Positions 1 to 10,914 of a stretch of 64,000 nt of DNA are shown here, one piece after another. A model generated the notes under the pieces. The model was not told where the DNA came from. It saw only the letters and a list, made by a program, of their open reading frames with translations, and made no database searches. Made by a program: the position numbers and the translations under genes. Origin of the DNA: Amaranthus tricolor (taxonomy: Eukaryota > Streptophyta > Magnoliopsida > Caryophyllales > Amaranthaceae). Location: positions 12,401,023-12,465,022 of the forward strand of contig NC_080058.1 of NCBI RefSeq assembly GCF_026212465.1, written 5' to 3'. How positions within the stretch are numbered: position 1 is the first letter of the stretch; each line of letters begins with the position of its first letter.

Positions 1-1730
1 TGAATTTGATAGTCTGACTTTAGGAGAGTGGTTAGGTGTTCCTGCTACTGGTTTTGATGTTTATCATGTTGGGTCTAAGATTGCGTTTTCTGGAAGAGAT
101 GAAAAAGATGTTTGGAGATGCTTGGGGGTTAGGCAAAAAAGGGGGAAAGTAAGTCACAATGTCCTGTCTCCTTTACATAAGTTGCTGTACAACATTGCTA
201 GAAGGTTTATCTTGCCACGAAACTCAAAACGTAGTGAGGTAAGTCTTCGAGATGCAACCCTGATATACTGTATGGTGAACAACATAAAGATTAATTTTCC
301 TTCCTTGATGATTTCTCATTTAAATGATTGTATAGCCAAACGTTGTATGGTTGGCTATGGTGGTTTGTTGTCATGGATTTTCTCAAAGTTTGGTGTTCCA
401 CTGGGTGATTATAGTTTTCCTATGGGTCCCAGCAATATGATAGGTGCAAAATGTTTGAGTAATTTGCGCCTTAAATTAAATGAGGAAGGGATTCTTGAAA
501 ATATTGTGGAACAGATTGAGATTGATTCTGATAATGAGGAACAGGAGGAAGAGGGGAAGGAAAAGGAGGAACAGGAGGAAGAGGAAGAGAAGGAAGAGAA
601 GGAACAGGAGAAAAAGGAAGAAGAGGAGAAGGAGGAACAGGAGAAAGAAGGGGATGGAGTTAAGGAACAGGAGGTTGTTCCTTCTGAGGAAGAAAACCAG
701 GGGTTGGAATCTAAGGTTTCTCTTGAAGAAGACTCTAGGACTGAACCCAATAGTTTTCCCTCATCAAAGCCAACCACTCCACCAACTCATCATTTCACTC
801 CACCACCACCTTCACCAACACCAAGATCACCATCACCATCATTTCACAAACACAGCTTTGATCAGGCAACCGTTCCTACTGCTCCCTTATATTCCATTCT
901 TCTCAAGCTTGATGATTTGCAGGATCGCTTCTTCAAATTTCAAGATGAGATCCGTGTTTCCCTAGCCTCTTTAGCTGACCAGATGACTCAGATGGAGGCT
1001 CGTCTTGGCGCTAAATTGGATACAGTTGAGGTGGAAACGGAATATGTTGATGAAGATGCTCCTGCTTCATAGTTTCCCTTTTATATTTTTCATTGCTGCT
1101 GTCTCTGTCTTTAAACAATTTCTTTCTTTTGGTACCAGCTGGGGTACACCTCTTAAACATTGTTAACTTTGTTAAACCTTTTTACATATGCTACTAACTG
1201 TTAGGTTTGATTAGTCATTGCTTATCATGCTTGCATTCATTGTTATTGCTTTTTAATTTGTGCATCCTTATTCTCTCTTTGACTATAACTATATGTTTAG
1301 TGCTGTGGTTTGATTGCTTATCTTCTTTTTGAATGATGTCAAAAGGGGGAATATTTGGCACAAACTTAAATAATGCTTGAGCATGTTTGAGATCTAGTTA
1401 AATCTATTATGTTGGACTTATGGATTAAGGTGCTGGTTTGTTTTTCTGATGTTTGTGTGTTGCTAATTTTGTTAGTTGTTGGAAGTTACTGATTTGTTAG
1501 TTGTTGAAAGTTACTGACTTCTTGTTTTGTTATTTCAAGTTTGTTTATGCTAATTTCTTTTAAGCTCTGATTATATAAAGTTGTTGTTTTGATTACTTTT
1601 AGAGTAACATGTATCATGATATTTGGTTAAGAAGAGTTGTTTTGATCTCTAACATACTCTTCAACATTGGTTTACTCTATTTTATTTTTAAGTTTGTTTG
1701 AAAGTTTGTCATCATCAAAAAGGGGGAATT
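1..1730 (+). mobile_element. 3' internal end of an upstream tandem Sirevirus copy
   Basis: This stretch repeats at 9185-10914 with an offset of 9184 bases and no difference noticed. It holds the last two thirds of the post-pol ORF, a spacer, and two polypurine-tract copies (1339-1350 and 1714-1728, the latter directly abutting the LTR at 1731). The window therefore opens inside one retrotransposon copy that shares its 3' LTR with the next copy. The body of the upstream copy is outside the window. Confidence 0.9.
2..1072 (+). CDS. post-pol ORF of upstream Sirevirus copy, 5' part cut by window edge
   Basis: The frame is open from the window edge to the TAG at 1070-1072 and matches the C-terminal 356 codons of the complete ORF at 8748-10256, as far as can be read by eye. 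It contains the second half of the conserved globular region, the Glu/Lys/Gln-rich stretch (about 520-700), the Pro/Ser-rich stretch (about 755-850) and the C-terminal coiled-coil-like segment. The function is unknown; see the full-length copy. A Ser-rich antisense frame and an Arg-rich +1 frame over the same bases are composition shadows. Confidence 0.8.
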   Translation, partial: EFDSLTLGEWLGVPATGFDVYHVGSKIAFSGRDEKDVWRCLGVRQKRGKVSHNVLSPLHKLLYNIARRFILPRNSKRSEVSLRDATLIYCMVNNIKINFPSLMISHLNDCIAKRCMVGYGGLLSWIFSKFGVPLGDYSFPMGPSNMIGAKCLSNLRLKLNEEGILENIVEQIEIDSDNEEQEEEGKEKEEQEEEEEKEEKEQEKKEEEEKEEQEKEGDGVKEQEVVPSEEENQGLESKVSLEEDSRTEPNSFPSSKPTTPPTHHFTPPPPSPTPRSPSPSFHKHSFDQATVPTAPLYSILLKLDDLQDRFFKFQDEIRVSLASLADQMTQMEARLGAKLDTVEVETEYVDEDAPAS

Positions 1731-3170
1731 TGTTGGACTTCTTGAGTTTTGATGATGACTACACTTTAGCAAATATGTGTTTAGAGATTGTGCAGGTCGA
1801 TATCCGATTATGATTATGATTATGATCGTTGATAGTACCTATGCCTTAGCTTATGGAAACGTACATGTCAAAAGGTTTCAATTGATGTTAGGAGAAGTAT
1901 ATCGCTTGGGATGTAAAATGGAGACAGCAGATCTACTGTTCCCAAGTTGGATGTTCTAGCTAAACTGAAGTCTGGAGACAGCACACTGTTCCTGAGCTGA
2001 AGGTTGACTACGTTGACTAAAAATTCTGGTTATCATATTTTAATTATTATTTTTAGTTAATGTATTTTAAATTAAATTGTTGCAGTAAAAATTTATTTAA
2101 GTTAATTGGCAAATCGTTTTTGTTAAAGAAAATGAAATCACGATTTATTTGTTAAGATCCTTTATTTTAGGATCTATTTTTAGTAAATCCTGGATTTGTT
2201 AAAAATAGAATTAACTAACTTTGAATTAGTCTTAGCAAATCTTTCTAACCGGTTTTTATTCCTAAAAATTAGCAAGCAATCATTCCCACTAAGATTAACC
2301 GTTTTCTAAATATAGCATGAAGTTCCAGCCATTAATTTGGGGAACAGGAATTACTACTGAAGAAACTGCTACTTTAGGGAACAGCGGTTATTAAGGGAAC
2401 AGCGGTTATTGTTTATGTACACGTGTGATTTGACTTAATCAAATCTTATGGAAATAACCGTGTGTTTGCTTAATCCACATTACTCCCATGATCTTTTGAT
2501 AGTGGGATGATGGATTGGATTATTCCACTTTCTTAGGAATATTATTTTCTATAAATTGCAAGATAATTCCGGTTTTTAAAGTAAAGAGAAGTAATCCAAC
2601 GTTTTGTGCTTAAGTGTTTTTCATACATTTTTGTTGGATTTTACAAGAAATATTTTGTTCTTAAAGTTGCCAATTAATTTATAATATTTTCTTGATGCAA
2701 CTCTTTGATTTATTTTAGAGAATTTATATCCTTTTTGTAAGGGTTTTTGAGAGTTTATGTAATTAGACTCGGGTGAGTCTAAGGGGGAAATTAGATAGCT
2801 TTGAGTGAAGCTAGAGAGGATTAGCTTGAAGAGAAGCTAAGGTTGTTGCTTGGAGTAAAGCAATTAGAGAGAAGAGGAGTCGGCCTAGGTGTTACGCTTC
2901 GAGTGAAGCAAGGTGTTTATTGTGATTGTAACTAATTGCCTTAAACATAGTGGAGTTTTTGAAAATCCCAAGTGGTCGTGGTTTTTCCTTTTGTTTAGGC
3001 CCAAAAGGTTTCCACGTAAAAATTGTGTGTCTCTCTTATTATTTTGCTCTTAGTTTAAGCTTTATTTATTTTGAATAATTCCGCAAAAACAGGGCACAAT
3101 CGCTTAAACTTGCAACAACAACAATTCACCCCCCCTCTTGTTGCTGTTCCCGTTCCTAATTGAATCAACA
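1731..3170 (+). repeat. Sirevirus LTR (shared between two tandem copies)
   Basis: The LTR is 1440 bp, starts TGTTGGACTT and ends TTGAATCAACA, so it carries a short TGTTG/CAACA inverted terminus. The left boundary abuts the polypurine tract and the right boundary lies two bases before the PBS. It carries six GGAACAG/CTGTTCC heptamers. The short ORF at 1777-1959 is LTR sequence and not credible as a gene. Confidence 0.92.
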
Positions 3171-3172
3171 AT

Positions 3173-3184
3173 TGGTATCAGAGC
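3173..3184 (+). other. Primer binding site, initiator tRNA-Met
   Basis: TGGTATCAGAGC begins two bases after the LTR end. This is the usual copia minus-strand primer site, complementary to the 3' end of initiator tRNA-Met. Confidence 0.93.
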
Positions 3185-3238
3185 CCTGTTCCCAGAAGAT
3201 CAGGAAACCCTGAGGGCAGATTCTGGTGTTCCCGAAAA

Positions 3239-5035
3239 ATGTCAATTATGAACGAGCGAATGGAAGAAGGGTATTCAACTCAAAGACCGCCAATGTTCGA
3301 TGGAAAATTCTATACATACTGGAAGAATAGAATGGAGATCTTCATCAAAGCGGAAAATTATCAAGTTTGGAGAGTCATAGAAATCGGAGATTTTGAGGTA
3401 ACCACTACTAACTCCAACAATGAAATTGTTCCCAAACCTATAACCGAATATGAAAAGGAAGATTTTCAGAAAATGGAATTAAATGCTCTTGCTATAAAAT
3501 TACTTCATTGTGGTCTTGGACCAAACGAGCATAATAGAATTATGGGGTGCAAATCCGCTAAGCAAATTTGGGACCTGCTTGCTGTTACCCATGAGGGAAC
3601 AAGTGAAGTAAAACGGTCCAAAATTGATTTGTTAATGTCTAAATACGAGAGATTTGTTATGGAGCCAAGAGAAAGTATCCAAGAGATGTTCACTAGGTTC
3701 ACCAACATAACAAACGAGCTTGTCTCTCTTGGAAGAATAATTCCCACTGATGAACAAGTAAGGAAGATTCTTAGGAGCCTTCCTCAAGATGAGCGCTGGA
3801 GGGCCAAGGTTACTGCTATACAAGAGTCCAAAGATTTTACTAAGTTCAATCTAGAGGAGCTGGCTGGTTCCCTAATGACGCATGAATTGCATTTGGGAAC
3901 AGCAGACAGTTCCAGGAACAAGGGACTGGCTCTGGCAGCGGGGGAACAGGACGAATCAGAATGTGATGAGGAAGAGGCTGCTTTATTGGTACGAAAATTC
4001 AAGAAGTTCTTCAGGAACAGCAGGTATGCAAATCAAAGAAACAACAGAGAAAAAAGAACAAAAAATCTTGAATGCCACAAATGTGGAAGTACCGAGCACT
4101 TCATCAAGGATTGCCCAACATGGAAGAATGAAATGGGCAAGGGAAAGACAAGAGATTCAAGAAGACCGTTGAACAAAGAGAATTTTAACAAAACGGACTT
4201 TCGTAGGGCCATGATTGTTGCATGGGGAGAAACTGAAAGTGAGAATGAAACTATTGTTCCCGAAGAAGAGGAGACAGCTAACCTATGTCTCATGGCTACG
4301 CATAAAGGCAAGGAGAAGCAGGTAAATATTTCTAATTCATTTTCTGACCATTCATTTAATCTAAGTAAAAATGAATTAAAAGAGTTGTTAAAAGAGACAC
4401 AAGCTAAACTTGAAAATTGCAATGATAAGTGTCTCAAGTTAGAACAGGAACTTAAAGTAAGCAAAGACCATGTCTCATACATAAACACCTTTAGACATGA
4501 TGTCCAAAACAGATTTTTCGGTTTGTTGGATCAAAATATAATCCTAAAGGAAAATATGGAGAGACTTAAGAAAGAAAATGTTATTCTTAATATTGAGCTA
4601 TCACAATACAAATTATTAGGCTTAAATAAAGAATTGATAAATGCATCTACTAAGGATTTGTGCAATGATTTTCAACATTTAGAGTTGAATCCGGAATCCA
4701 ACCGTAACAACAATAATAATCTTGAATTAAATTCAAGAGAAAAAGGGAAAATCAAAATAACTCCCAAATGGATTCTAGATGCTAAAAGTAAGAAATCACA
4801 AGGCCTAAAATATTTTAAGAATAACAAAAGTAAGAAAGCTTACGTTAATCTTCCTAGAGACAGGTACTGTACCTTCTGTGGTAAAGCTGGCCATCTGAAG
4901 GAACAGTGCACCAAAAGGGAACAGTATACTGTCTCTAACAGAAACTATGTCGATAACATTCAAATTGATAAATATGATTCATGTAAGATCGACAAGGAAC
5001 CCAAGAAAGTCTGGGTTCCTATAAATAACAATTAA
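3239..5035 (+). CDS. gag: Sirevirus Gag polyprotein
   Basis: A 598-residue Gag, the capsid/nucleocapsid precursor that packages the element's RNA in cytoplasmic particles. ATG at 3239 lies 69 bases after the LTR. Residues about 1-230 look like the copia gag (UBN2-type) domain. Two CCHC zinc knuckles are visible: [14 protein letters not shown] from residue 279 and [14 protein letters not shown] from residue 544. A Lys/Glu/Asn-rich, probably coiled-coil stretch (about 370-460) lies between them; a long Gag with widely spaced knuckles fits Sireviruses. The ORF ends in TAA (5033-5035) in frame 2, whereas pol runs in frame 1. Anything reaching pol needs a -1 shift, splicing or another mechanism, or else the break is a mutation. 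Shorter ORFs inside are other-frame shadows. Confidence 0.92.
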   Translation: MSIMNERMEEGYSTQRPPMFDGKFYTYWKNRMEIFIKAENYQVWRVIEIGDFEVTTTNSNNEIVPKPITEYEKEDFQKMELNALAIKLLHCGLGPNEHNRIMGCKSAKQIWDLLAVTHEGTSEVKRSKIDLLMSKYERFVMEPRESIQEMFTRFTNITNELVSLGRIIPTDEQVRKILRSLPQDERWRAKVTAIQESKDFTKFNLEELAGSLMTHELHLGTADSSRNKGLALAAGEQDESECDEEEAALLVRKFKKFFRNSRYANQRNNREKRTKNLECHKCGSTEHFIKDCPTWKNEMGKGKTRDSRRPLNKENFNKTDFRRAMIVAWGETESENETIVPEEEETANLCLMATHKGKEKQVNISNSFSDHSFNLSKNELKELLKETQAKLENCNDKCLKLEQELKVSKDHVSYINTFRHDVQNRFFGLLDQNIILKENMERLKKENVILNIELSQYKLLGLNKELINASTKDLCNDFQHLELNPESNRNNNNNLELNSREKGKIKITPKWILDAKSKKSQGLKYFKNNKSKKAYVNLPRDRYCTFCGKAGHLKEQCTKREQYTVSNRNYVDNIQIDKYDSCKIDKEPKKVWVPINNN

Positions 5036-5052
5036 TTATCTTACAGGTCCAA

Positions 5053-8000
5053 GTGAGGGGGAACAGCTCATGGTATCTCGACAGTGGGTGTTCCAAGCAT
5101 ATGACAGGTGACAAATCTAAATTTCTCTCACTTGAAGCCTATGATGGGGGAACAGTAACCTTCGGTGACAATATGAAGGGTGAGATAATCGCCAAAGGAA
5201 AGGTTGGAAGGTCATGTTCCCACGCCATTGATAATGTATTTTTAGTCGAGAATTTGAAACACAACTTACTCAGCATTTCTCAATTTTGTGATAAGGGTAA
5301 CTCTGTAAACTTTACTTCTGAAAAGTGCATTATTTCTAGGAACGACACAGGAGACATCATTCTTGAGGGAAACAGAAAAGGGAACACTTATATAGTGGAC
5401 CTGGACACTGTTCCCAGAAACAGTCTAACGTGTCTAAGTGTTATAGAAGACGACCCACTTCTTTGGCATAAGCGTCTAGGTCATGCTAGTTATTCATTGA
5501 TTAATTCATTAAGATCTAAAGACCTAGTTAGAGGACTACCATCTATAAAATTCCTTAAAGATGAAATATGTGATCCTTGTGCCAAAGGAAAACAAGTAAG
5601 GTCATCTTTTAAAACAAAGAATGTTGTGACCACCTCAAAAACGCTTGAATTATTACACATGGATTTGTGTGGACCTATGAGAATACAAAGCCGTAGTGGC
5701 AAGAGATATGTGTTTGTTATTATTGATGATTATAGTAGATTTACATGGACTTTATTTCTAGTTAGTAAAGATGAAGCCTTTAATGAGTTTGTTTCTTTTG
5801 CTAACAAAATACAAAAATCTACCAATAATCAAATTGTTCACATAAGGTCAGATCATGGTAAAGAATTTGAAAATTCAAGCTTTATGAGTTATTGCAATGA
5901 ACATGGAATAAGTCACAATTTTTCCGCCCCTAGAACACCACAACAAAATGGTGTTGTAGAAAGGAAAAATAGAACTTTAGAAGAAATGGCTAGAACTATG
6001 TTAATTGCTAGTGGTTTACCTAGAAATTTTTGGGCCGAGGCTGTTAATACTGCATGTTATATTTTAAATAGAGTATTGATAAGACCAATCACTTCTAAGA
6101 CACCCTATGAACTGTTTAAAGGTGTTAAACCAAATATTGCCTATTTTCGTGTGTTTGGATGCAAATGTTTTGTACATGTTAATGGAAAACGGAATATAGG
6201 TAAATTTGATGAAAGAAGTGATGAAGCAGTATTTCTTGGCTACTCATCTCAAAGTAAGGCATATAGAGTCTATAACAAAAGAACAATGAATGTGGAAGAA
6301 TCCGTTCACATAATTTTCGATGAAACTAACTTTTTGTCAAGTGAACAGGATACAAATAATTTTAAGATAGGTCTTGCAAATCTAGAAGAAGATGATGAAG
6401 AATTGAAAGTGCATGATCAAGAAACAGCTGGTGAACAGCCGGTTCCAGCAGAAGCAGAAAGTACTGATCAAGTTCAGGAACTGCCAGAACATCAGGAACA
6501 GCAGACTGTTCCCAATCCAGCTGTTCCCACAGAAGAGCAAAACGATCCAGTAGCTGAACAGAATGTTAATCAAGCTGATGAACCAGAACATGCTACTGTT
6601 CCCACAAGAGATTTTATGCCAAAACCTTGGAGATATCAAAAATACCATCCTCTTGATTTGATTGTAAGTGACTTAAATAAAGGAACACAAACTAGATCTC
6701 AAATGAGAAACTTTTGTGCACATTTTGCGTTCCTATCATCACTTGAACCCAAAAATCACGAAGAAGCTCTAAAGGATTCCGAATGGGTTGTAGCCATGCA
6801 AGATGAATTGAATGAATTTGAAAGGAACAAAGTATGGCATTTAGAACCCAAACCGAAACACAAAAAGGTAATTGGTTTGAAATGGGTATTTCGGAACAAA
6901 CTAGATGAGCATGGAATAATTGTAAGAAACAAAGCAAGGCTCGTGGTCAAAGGGTACAATCAACAAGAAGGTATTGATTATACTGAGACATTTGCTCCAG
7001 TAGCAAGGTTAGAAGCTATTAGAATTTTAATTTCTTTTGCTGCATTTATGAACTTTAAATTATATCAAATGGATGTGAAATGTGCTTTCTTGAATGGTTT
7101 TCTTGATGAAGAAGTTTTTGTTGAACAACCGCCTGGCTTTGAGAATACCTCGTGTCTTGATCATGTCTATAAGCTTGATAAAGCTCTTTATGGGTTGAAA
7201 CAAGCTCCTAGGCAATGGTATGAAAGACTATCAAAATTTTTGATTCAAAATGACTTTATTAGAGGTAAAATTAATAAAACCTTATTCTTTAAGAACAAAG
7301 GTTCCAATATATTAGTTGTTCAAATATATGTTGATGATATTATTTTTGGTGCCACAAATGAATTGCTATGTAAAGAATTTGCTAACCTTATGAGCACTGA
7401 ATTTGAAATGAGTATGATGGGAGAATTAAATTTCTTTCTTGGTTTGCAAATTAAACAAACTGCTAATGGTATCTTTATTCATCAACAAAAATATATAAAA
7501 GAACTTCTTAAGAAATATGGCATGAATAACGCTAAAACCTACCATACACCCATGGCCACTAATGTAAGATTAGATGAAGATACAAATGGAACAAATATTG
7601 ACCAAACTATGTATAGAGGCATGATTGGATCTTTATTATATCTAACTGCTAGTAGACCCGATATTTCATTTAGTGTTGGTTTATGTGCAAGATTTCAATC
7701 TAACCCTAAAGAATCACATCTAACTGCAGTGAAACGTATTTTGAGATATCTAAAGGGAACAGATGATTTATCATTATTTTATCCTAAAAGTGATGTCTTT
7801 GACTTGAAAGGCTTTAGTGATGCAGATTATGCAGGAGATCTTGTTAATAGAAAAAGCACGTCAGGTATGGTACAATTTCTTGGCTCATGTTTAGTTTCGT
7901 GGAGTTCCAAGAAACAAAACACTGTTGCATTATCAACTGCTGAAGCTGAGTACGTAGCAGCAGCAGCTTGCTGTTCCCAAATGATATGGATAAAGCAGCA

Positions 8001-8271
8001 GCTAAGAGACTTTGGTATTAAGTATGCATGTGTTCCTATTTATTGCGATAATACCAGTGCCATATGCATATCCAAAGATCCAGTGCATCACTCACGAGTA
8101 AAGCACATCCATATTAGGCATCATTTTCTTAAGGATAATGTTGAAAATAAAAATATCATTGTTAAGCATGTAAACACTAACGAGCAAATAGCAGATATCA
8201 TGACCAAACCGCTTCCAAGGGAACAGCATGAGAAAATGAGATTGGAACTTGGCATGATCAAGCTGCATTAA
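5053..8271 (+). CDS. pol: Sirevirus Pol (protease-integrase-RT-RNase H)
   Basis: About 1072 residues. The frame is open from 5029; the first codon given here (GTG, 5053) is nominal, since Pol is normally made as a Gag fusion and cut out. Aspartic protease DSG is at residues 10-12. The GAG-pre-integrase HHCC zinc finger includes H139 and the CDPC pair C173/C176. The integrase triad is D204, D267 and E303, giving the expected 35-residue D-E spacing. An Asn/Glu/Gln-rich linker (about 440-540) precedes the reverse transcriptase with YVDD at 759-762, followed by RNase H with DADYAGD from 923 and the downstream TAEAEY motif. No internal stop is present and all catalytic residues are in place, so the enzyme looks active. 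Copia order (integrase before RT) is clear. Confidence 0.95.
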   Translation: MRGNSSWYLDSGCSKHMTGDKSKFLSLEAYDGGTVTFGDNMKGEIIAKGKVGRSCSHAIDNVFLVENLKHNLLSISQFCDKGNSVNFTSEKCIISRNDTGDIILEGNRKGNTYIVDLDTVPRNSLTCLSVIEDDPLLWHKRLGHASYSLINSLRSKDLVRGLPSIKFLKDEICDPCAKGKQVRSSFKTKNVVTTSKTLELLHMDLCGPMRIQSRSGKRYVFVIIDDYSRFTWTLFLVSKDEAFNEFVSFANKIQKSTNNQIVHIRSDHGKEFENSSFMSYCNEHGISHNFSAPRTPQQNGVVERKNRTLEEMARTMLIASGLPRNFWAEAVNTACYILNRVLIRPITSKTPYELFKGVKPNIAYFRVFGCKCFVHVNGKRNIGKFDERSDEAVFLGYSSQSKAYRVYNKRTMNVEESVHIIFDETNFLSSEQDTNNFKIGLANLEEDDEELKVHDQETAGEQPVPAEAESTDQVQELPEHQEQQTVPNPAVPTEEQNDPVAEQNVNQADEPEHATVPTRDFMPKPWRYQKYHPLDLIVSDLNKGTQTRSQMRNFCAHFAFLSSLEPKNHEEALKDSEWVVAMQDELNEFERNKVWHLEPKPKHKKVIGLKWVFRNKLDEHGIIVRNKARLVVKGYNQQEGIDYTETFAPVARLEAIRILISFAAFMNFKLYQMDVKCAFLNGFLDEEVFVEQPPGFENTSCLDHVYKLDKALYGLKQAPRQWYERLSKFLIQNDFIRGKINKTLFFKNKGSNILVVQIYVDDIIFGATNELLCKEFANLMSTEFEMSMMGELNFFLGLQIKQTANGIFIHQQKYIKELLKKYGMNNAKTYHTPMATNVRLDEDTNGTNIDQTMYRGMIGSLLYLTASRPDISFSVGLCARFQSNPKESHLTAVKRILRYLKGTDDLSLFYPKSDVFDLKGFSDADYAGDLVNRKSTSGMVQFLGSCLVSWSSKKQNTVALSTAEAEYVAAAACCSQMIWIKQQLRDFGIKYACVPIYCDNTSAICISKDPVHHSRVKHIHIRHHFLKDNVENKNIIVKHVNTNEQIADIMTKPLPREQHEKMRLELGMIKLH

Positions 8272-8747
8272 AGGAAGTATCATATATGATTCCTAGAGAC
8301 AAAATGAAAATTGAAAATGATCAATCAACCACAATAATCTTGATTGAAAAATCAATTATCGAAAGGATCAGGTACGCATTTTTTAAAAGGTATATACTTT
8401 GGATGTTCTCATGATTGCATGATTATTTTGATCTGACAGTAGCAGCACAATATTACCATTTTCCTTTTAAAATTAAAAAGACAAACAAAAACAACAATTT
8501 TTTTTTCCAGCAGTTCTTTTAAGTAGGAGTTGAATCTCAACATACTCCATTTTCACAATTCAAAATCAATTGTCTTGAATTGATAACTGCCTCAACACGT
8601 CACTTCATCCAATACAATTACTCCCTCTCGTCCCATCTTTCATTTCATCTTCACTAACTTTTCACGTTCACTCAACCCTAAACCGTCATTCCTCCCATTT
8701 CCCTTTCACTTCGCCATTCTCCTTTGCTTTTCTCTCTAAAAACTTCA
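8272..8747 (+). other. Spacer between pol and extra ORF
   Basis: A 476-base spacer with no ORF. It becomes C/T-rich toward the ATG at 8748 (about 8615-8745), like a pyrimidine-rich 5' leader, which may mean the extra ORF has its own promoter or a splice acceptor. No clear TATA box or splice site could be fixed by eye. Confidence 0.5.
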
Positions 8748-10256
8748 ATGAAAACCAAGAATATGAAACCAAAAATGAAGCAACCTGTCCCTCTTCGAGT
8801 TATCTACCCACCTTCTCTCACTCACAAACCTAAGTCTTCATCAAAGGAACCAGAGGACACCCCTATGTCTCCGCAAACAAGTGGTAAAAGAACAAGAGAA
8901 TCCAAGAAACCTTCAACCCACTCTACCAAGAAAATGAAGGTAACGCATTACTCAAATGCTGAAGAACTTTCTAAAGAAATGTCTGTAGGATTTGGTCTAG
9001 ACAAAGAATGGTACGAATCTACAATCTTTCCTAAATTCCATGAAATTTTACAAACTCAAAAATGGGAATCACTTATGAGCGTATATTGCTGCAACCCCAT
9101 TTACCCTGACATTATGCATGAGTTTATTTCTAATTTTGCTGTTCATGATGGAGTTTGTTCTAGTTCAATCAAAGATATTGATATTGAATTTGATAGTCTG
9201 ACTTTAGGAGAGTGGTTAGGTGTTCCTGCTACTGGTTTTGATGTTTATCATGTTGGGTCTAAGATTGCGTTTTCTGGAAGAGATGAAAAAGATGTTTGGA
9301 GATGCTTGGGGGTTAGGCAAAAAAGGGGGAAAGTAAGTCACAATGTCCTGTCTCCTTTACATAAGTTGCTGTACAACATTGCTAGAAGGTTTATCTTGCC
9401 ACGAAACTCAAAACGTAGTGAGGTAAGTCTTCGAGATGCAACCCTGATATACTGTATGGTGAACAACATAAAGATTAATTTTCCTTCCTTGATGATTTCT
9501 CATTTAAATGATTGTATAGCCAAACGTTGTATGGTTGGCTATGGTGGTTTGTTGTCATGGATTTTCTCAAAGTTTGGTGTTCCACTGGGTGATTATAGTT
9601 TTCCTATGGGTCCCAGCAATATGATAGGTGCAAAATGTTTGAGTAATTTGCGCCTTAAATTAAATGAGGAAGGGATTCTTGAAAATATTGTGGAACAGAT
9701 TGAGATTGATTCTGATAATGAGGAACAGGAGGAAGAGGGGAAGGAAAAGGAGGAACAGGAGGAAGAGGAAGAGAAGGAAGAGAAGGAACAGGAGAAAAAG
9801 GAAGAAGAGGAGAAGGAGGAACAGGAGAAAGAAGGGGATGGAGTTAAGGAACAGGAGGTTGTTCCTTCTGAGGAAGAAAACCAGGGGTTGGAATCTAAGG
9901 TTTCTCTTGAAGAAGACTCTAGGACTGAACCCAATAGTTTTCCCTCATCAAAGCCAACCACTCCACCAACTCATCATTTCACTCCACCACCACCTTCACC
10001 AACACCAAGATCACCATCACCATCATTTCACAAACACAGCTTTGATCAGGCAACCGTTCCTACTGCTCCCTTATATTCCATTCTTCTCAAGCTTGATGAT
10101 TTGCAGGATCGCTTCTTCAAATTTCAAGATGAGATCCGTGTTTCCCTAGCCTCTTTAGCTGACCAGATGACTCAGATGGAGGCTCGTCTTGGCGCTAAAT
10201 TGGATACAGTTGAGGTGGAAACGGAATATGTTGATGAAGATGCTCCTGCTTCATAG
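8748..10256 (+). CDS. Sirevirus extra ORF after pol, unknown function
   Basis: Encodes 502 residues from the first ATG at 8748; the open frame reaches back to a TTG at 8724, but ATG is preferred. Visible parts: a Lys/Arg-rich N-terminus with a nuclear-localisation-like stretch (residues 46-64); a globular region (about 70-310) resembling the 'putative plant transposon protein' domain found in many plant elements; a Glu/Lys/Gln-rich acidic tract (about 320-372) partly built from repeats of GGAACAGGAG; a Pro/Ser-rich segment (about 402-426); and a C-terminal amphipathic, coiled-coil-like segment (about 440-490). No signal peptide or transmembrane helix is evident, which argues against a functional envelope despite the 'env-like' label often used for this position in Sireviruses. 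Uninterrupted in both copies. The role is unknown; a nuclear or chromatin-related accessory protein is one inference. Confidence 0.8.
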   Translation: MKTKNMKPKMKQPVPLRVIYPPSLTHKPKSSSKEPEDTPMSPQTSGKRTRESKKPSTHSTKKMKVTHYSNAEELSKEMSVGFGLDKEWYESTIFPKFHEILQTQKWESLMSVYCCNPIYPDIMHEFISNFAVHDGVCSSSIKDIDIEFDSLTLGEWLGVPATGFDVYHVGSKIAFSGRDEKDVWRCLGVRQKRGKVSHNVLSPLHKLLYNIARRFILPRNSKRSEVSLRDATLIYCMVNNIKINFPSLMISHLNDCIAKRCMVGYGGLLSWIFSKFGVPLGDYSFPMGPSNMIGAKCLSNLRLKLNEEGILENIVEQIEIDSDNEEQEEEGKEKEEQEEEEEKEEKEQEKKEEEEKEEQEKEGDGVKEQEVVPSEEENQGLESKVSLEEDSRTEPNSFPSSKPTTPPTHHFTPPPPSPTPRSPSPSFHKHSFDQATVPTAPLYSILLKLDDLQDRFFKFQDEIRVSLASLADQMTQMEARLGAKLDTVEVETEYVDEDAPAS

Positions 10257-10522
10257 TTTCCCTTTTATATTTTTCATTGCTGCTGTCTCTGTCTTTAAAC
10301 AATTTCTTTCTTTTGGTACCAGCTGGGGTACACCTCTTAAACATTGTTAACTTTGTTAAACCTTTTTACATATGCTACTAACTGTTAGGTTTGATTAGTC
10401 ATTGCTTATCATGCTTGCATTCATTGTTATTGCTTTTTAATTTGTGCATCCTTATTCTCTCTTTGACTATAACTATATGTTTAGTGCTGTGGTTTGATTG
10501 CTTATCTTCTTTTTGAATGATG

Positions 10523-10912
10523 TCAAAAGGGGGAATATTTGGCACAAACTTAAATAATGCTTGAGCATGTTTGAGATCTAGTTAAATCTATTATGTTGGA
10601 CTTATGGATTAAGGTGCTGGTTTGTTTTTCTGATGTTTGTGTGTTGCTAATTTTGTTAGTTGTTGGAAGTTACTGATTTGTTAGTTGTTGAAAGTTACTG
10701 ACTTCTTGTTTTGTTATTTCAAGTTTGTTTATGCTAATTTCTTTTAAGCTCTGATTATATAAAGTTGTTGTTTTGATTACTTTTAGAGTAACATGTATCA
10801 TGATATTTGGTTAAGAAGAGTTGTTTTGATCTCTAACATACTCTTCAACATTGGTTTACTCTATTTTATTTTTAAGTTTGTTTGAAAGTTTGTCATCATC
10901 AAAAAGGGGGAA
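10523..10912 (+). other. Multiple polypurine tracts
   Basis: TCAAAAGGGGGA at 10523-10534 and ATCAAAAAGGGGGAA at 10898-10912, the second ending just before the 3' LTR at 10915. The same pair occurs at 1339-1350 and 1714-1728 in the upstream copy. Repeated PPT copies downstream of pol are a Sirevirus hallmark; the last one primes plus-strand DNA. Confidence 0.85.
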
Positions 10913-10914
10913 TT

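Noticed and set aside
409..965. Ser-rich antisense ORF and Arg/Lys-rich +1 ORF (also at 9593-10149)
   Set aside because: They overlie the Glu/Lys-rich part of the Sirevirus extra ORF; their composition mirrors its GAGGAA repeats and they are duplicated only because the element is.
1777..1959. 60-codon ORF in the LTR (also 10961-11143)
   Set aside because: Lies wholly inside the LTR, has no domain, and no relation to gag.
8748..10256. Functional envelope glycoprotein
   Set aside because: No signal peptide, cleavage site or membrane helix is visible; the sequence looks nuclear or soluble.
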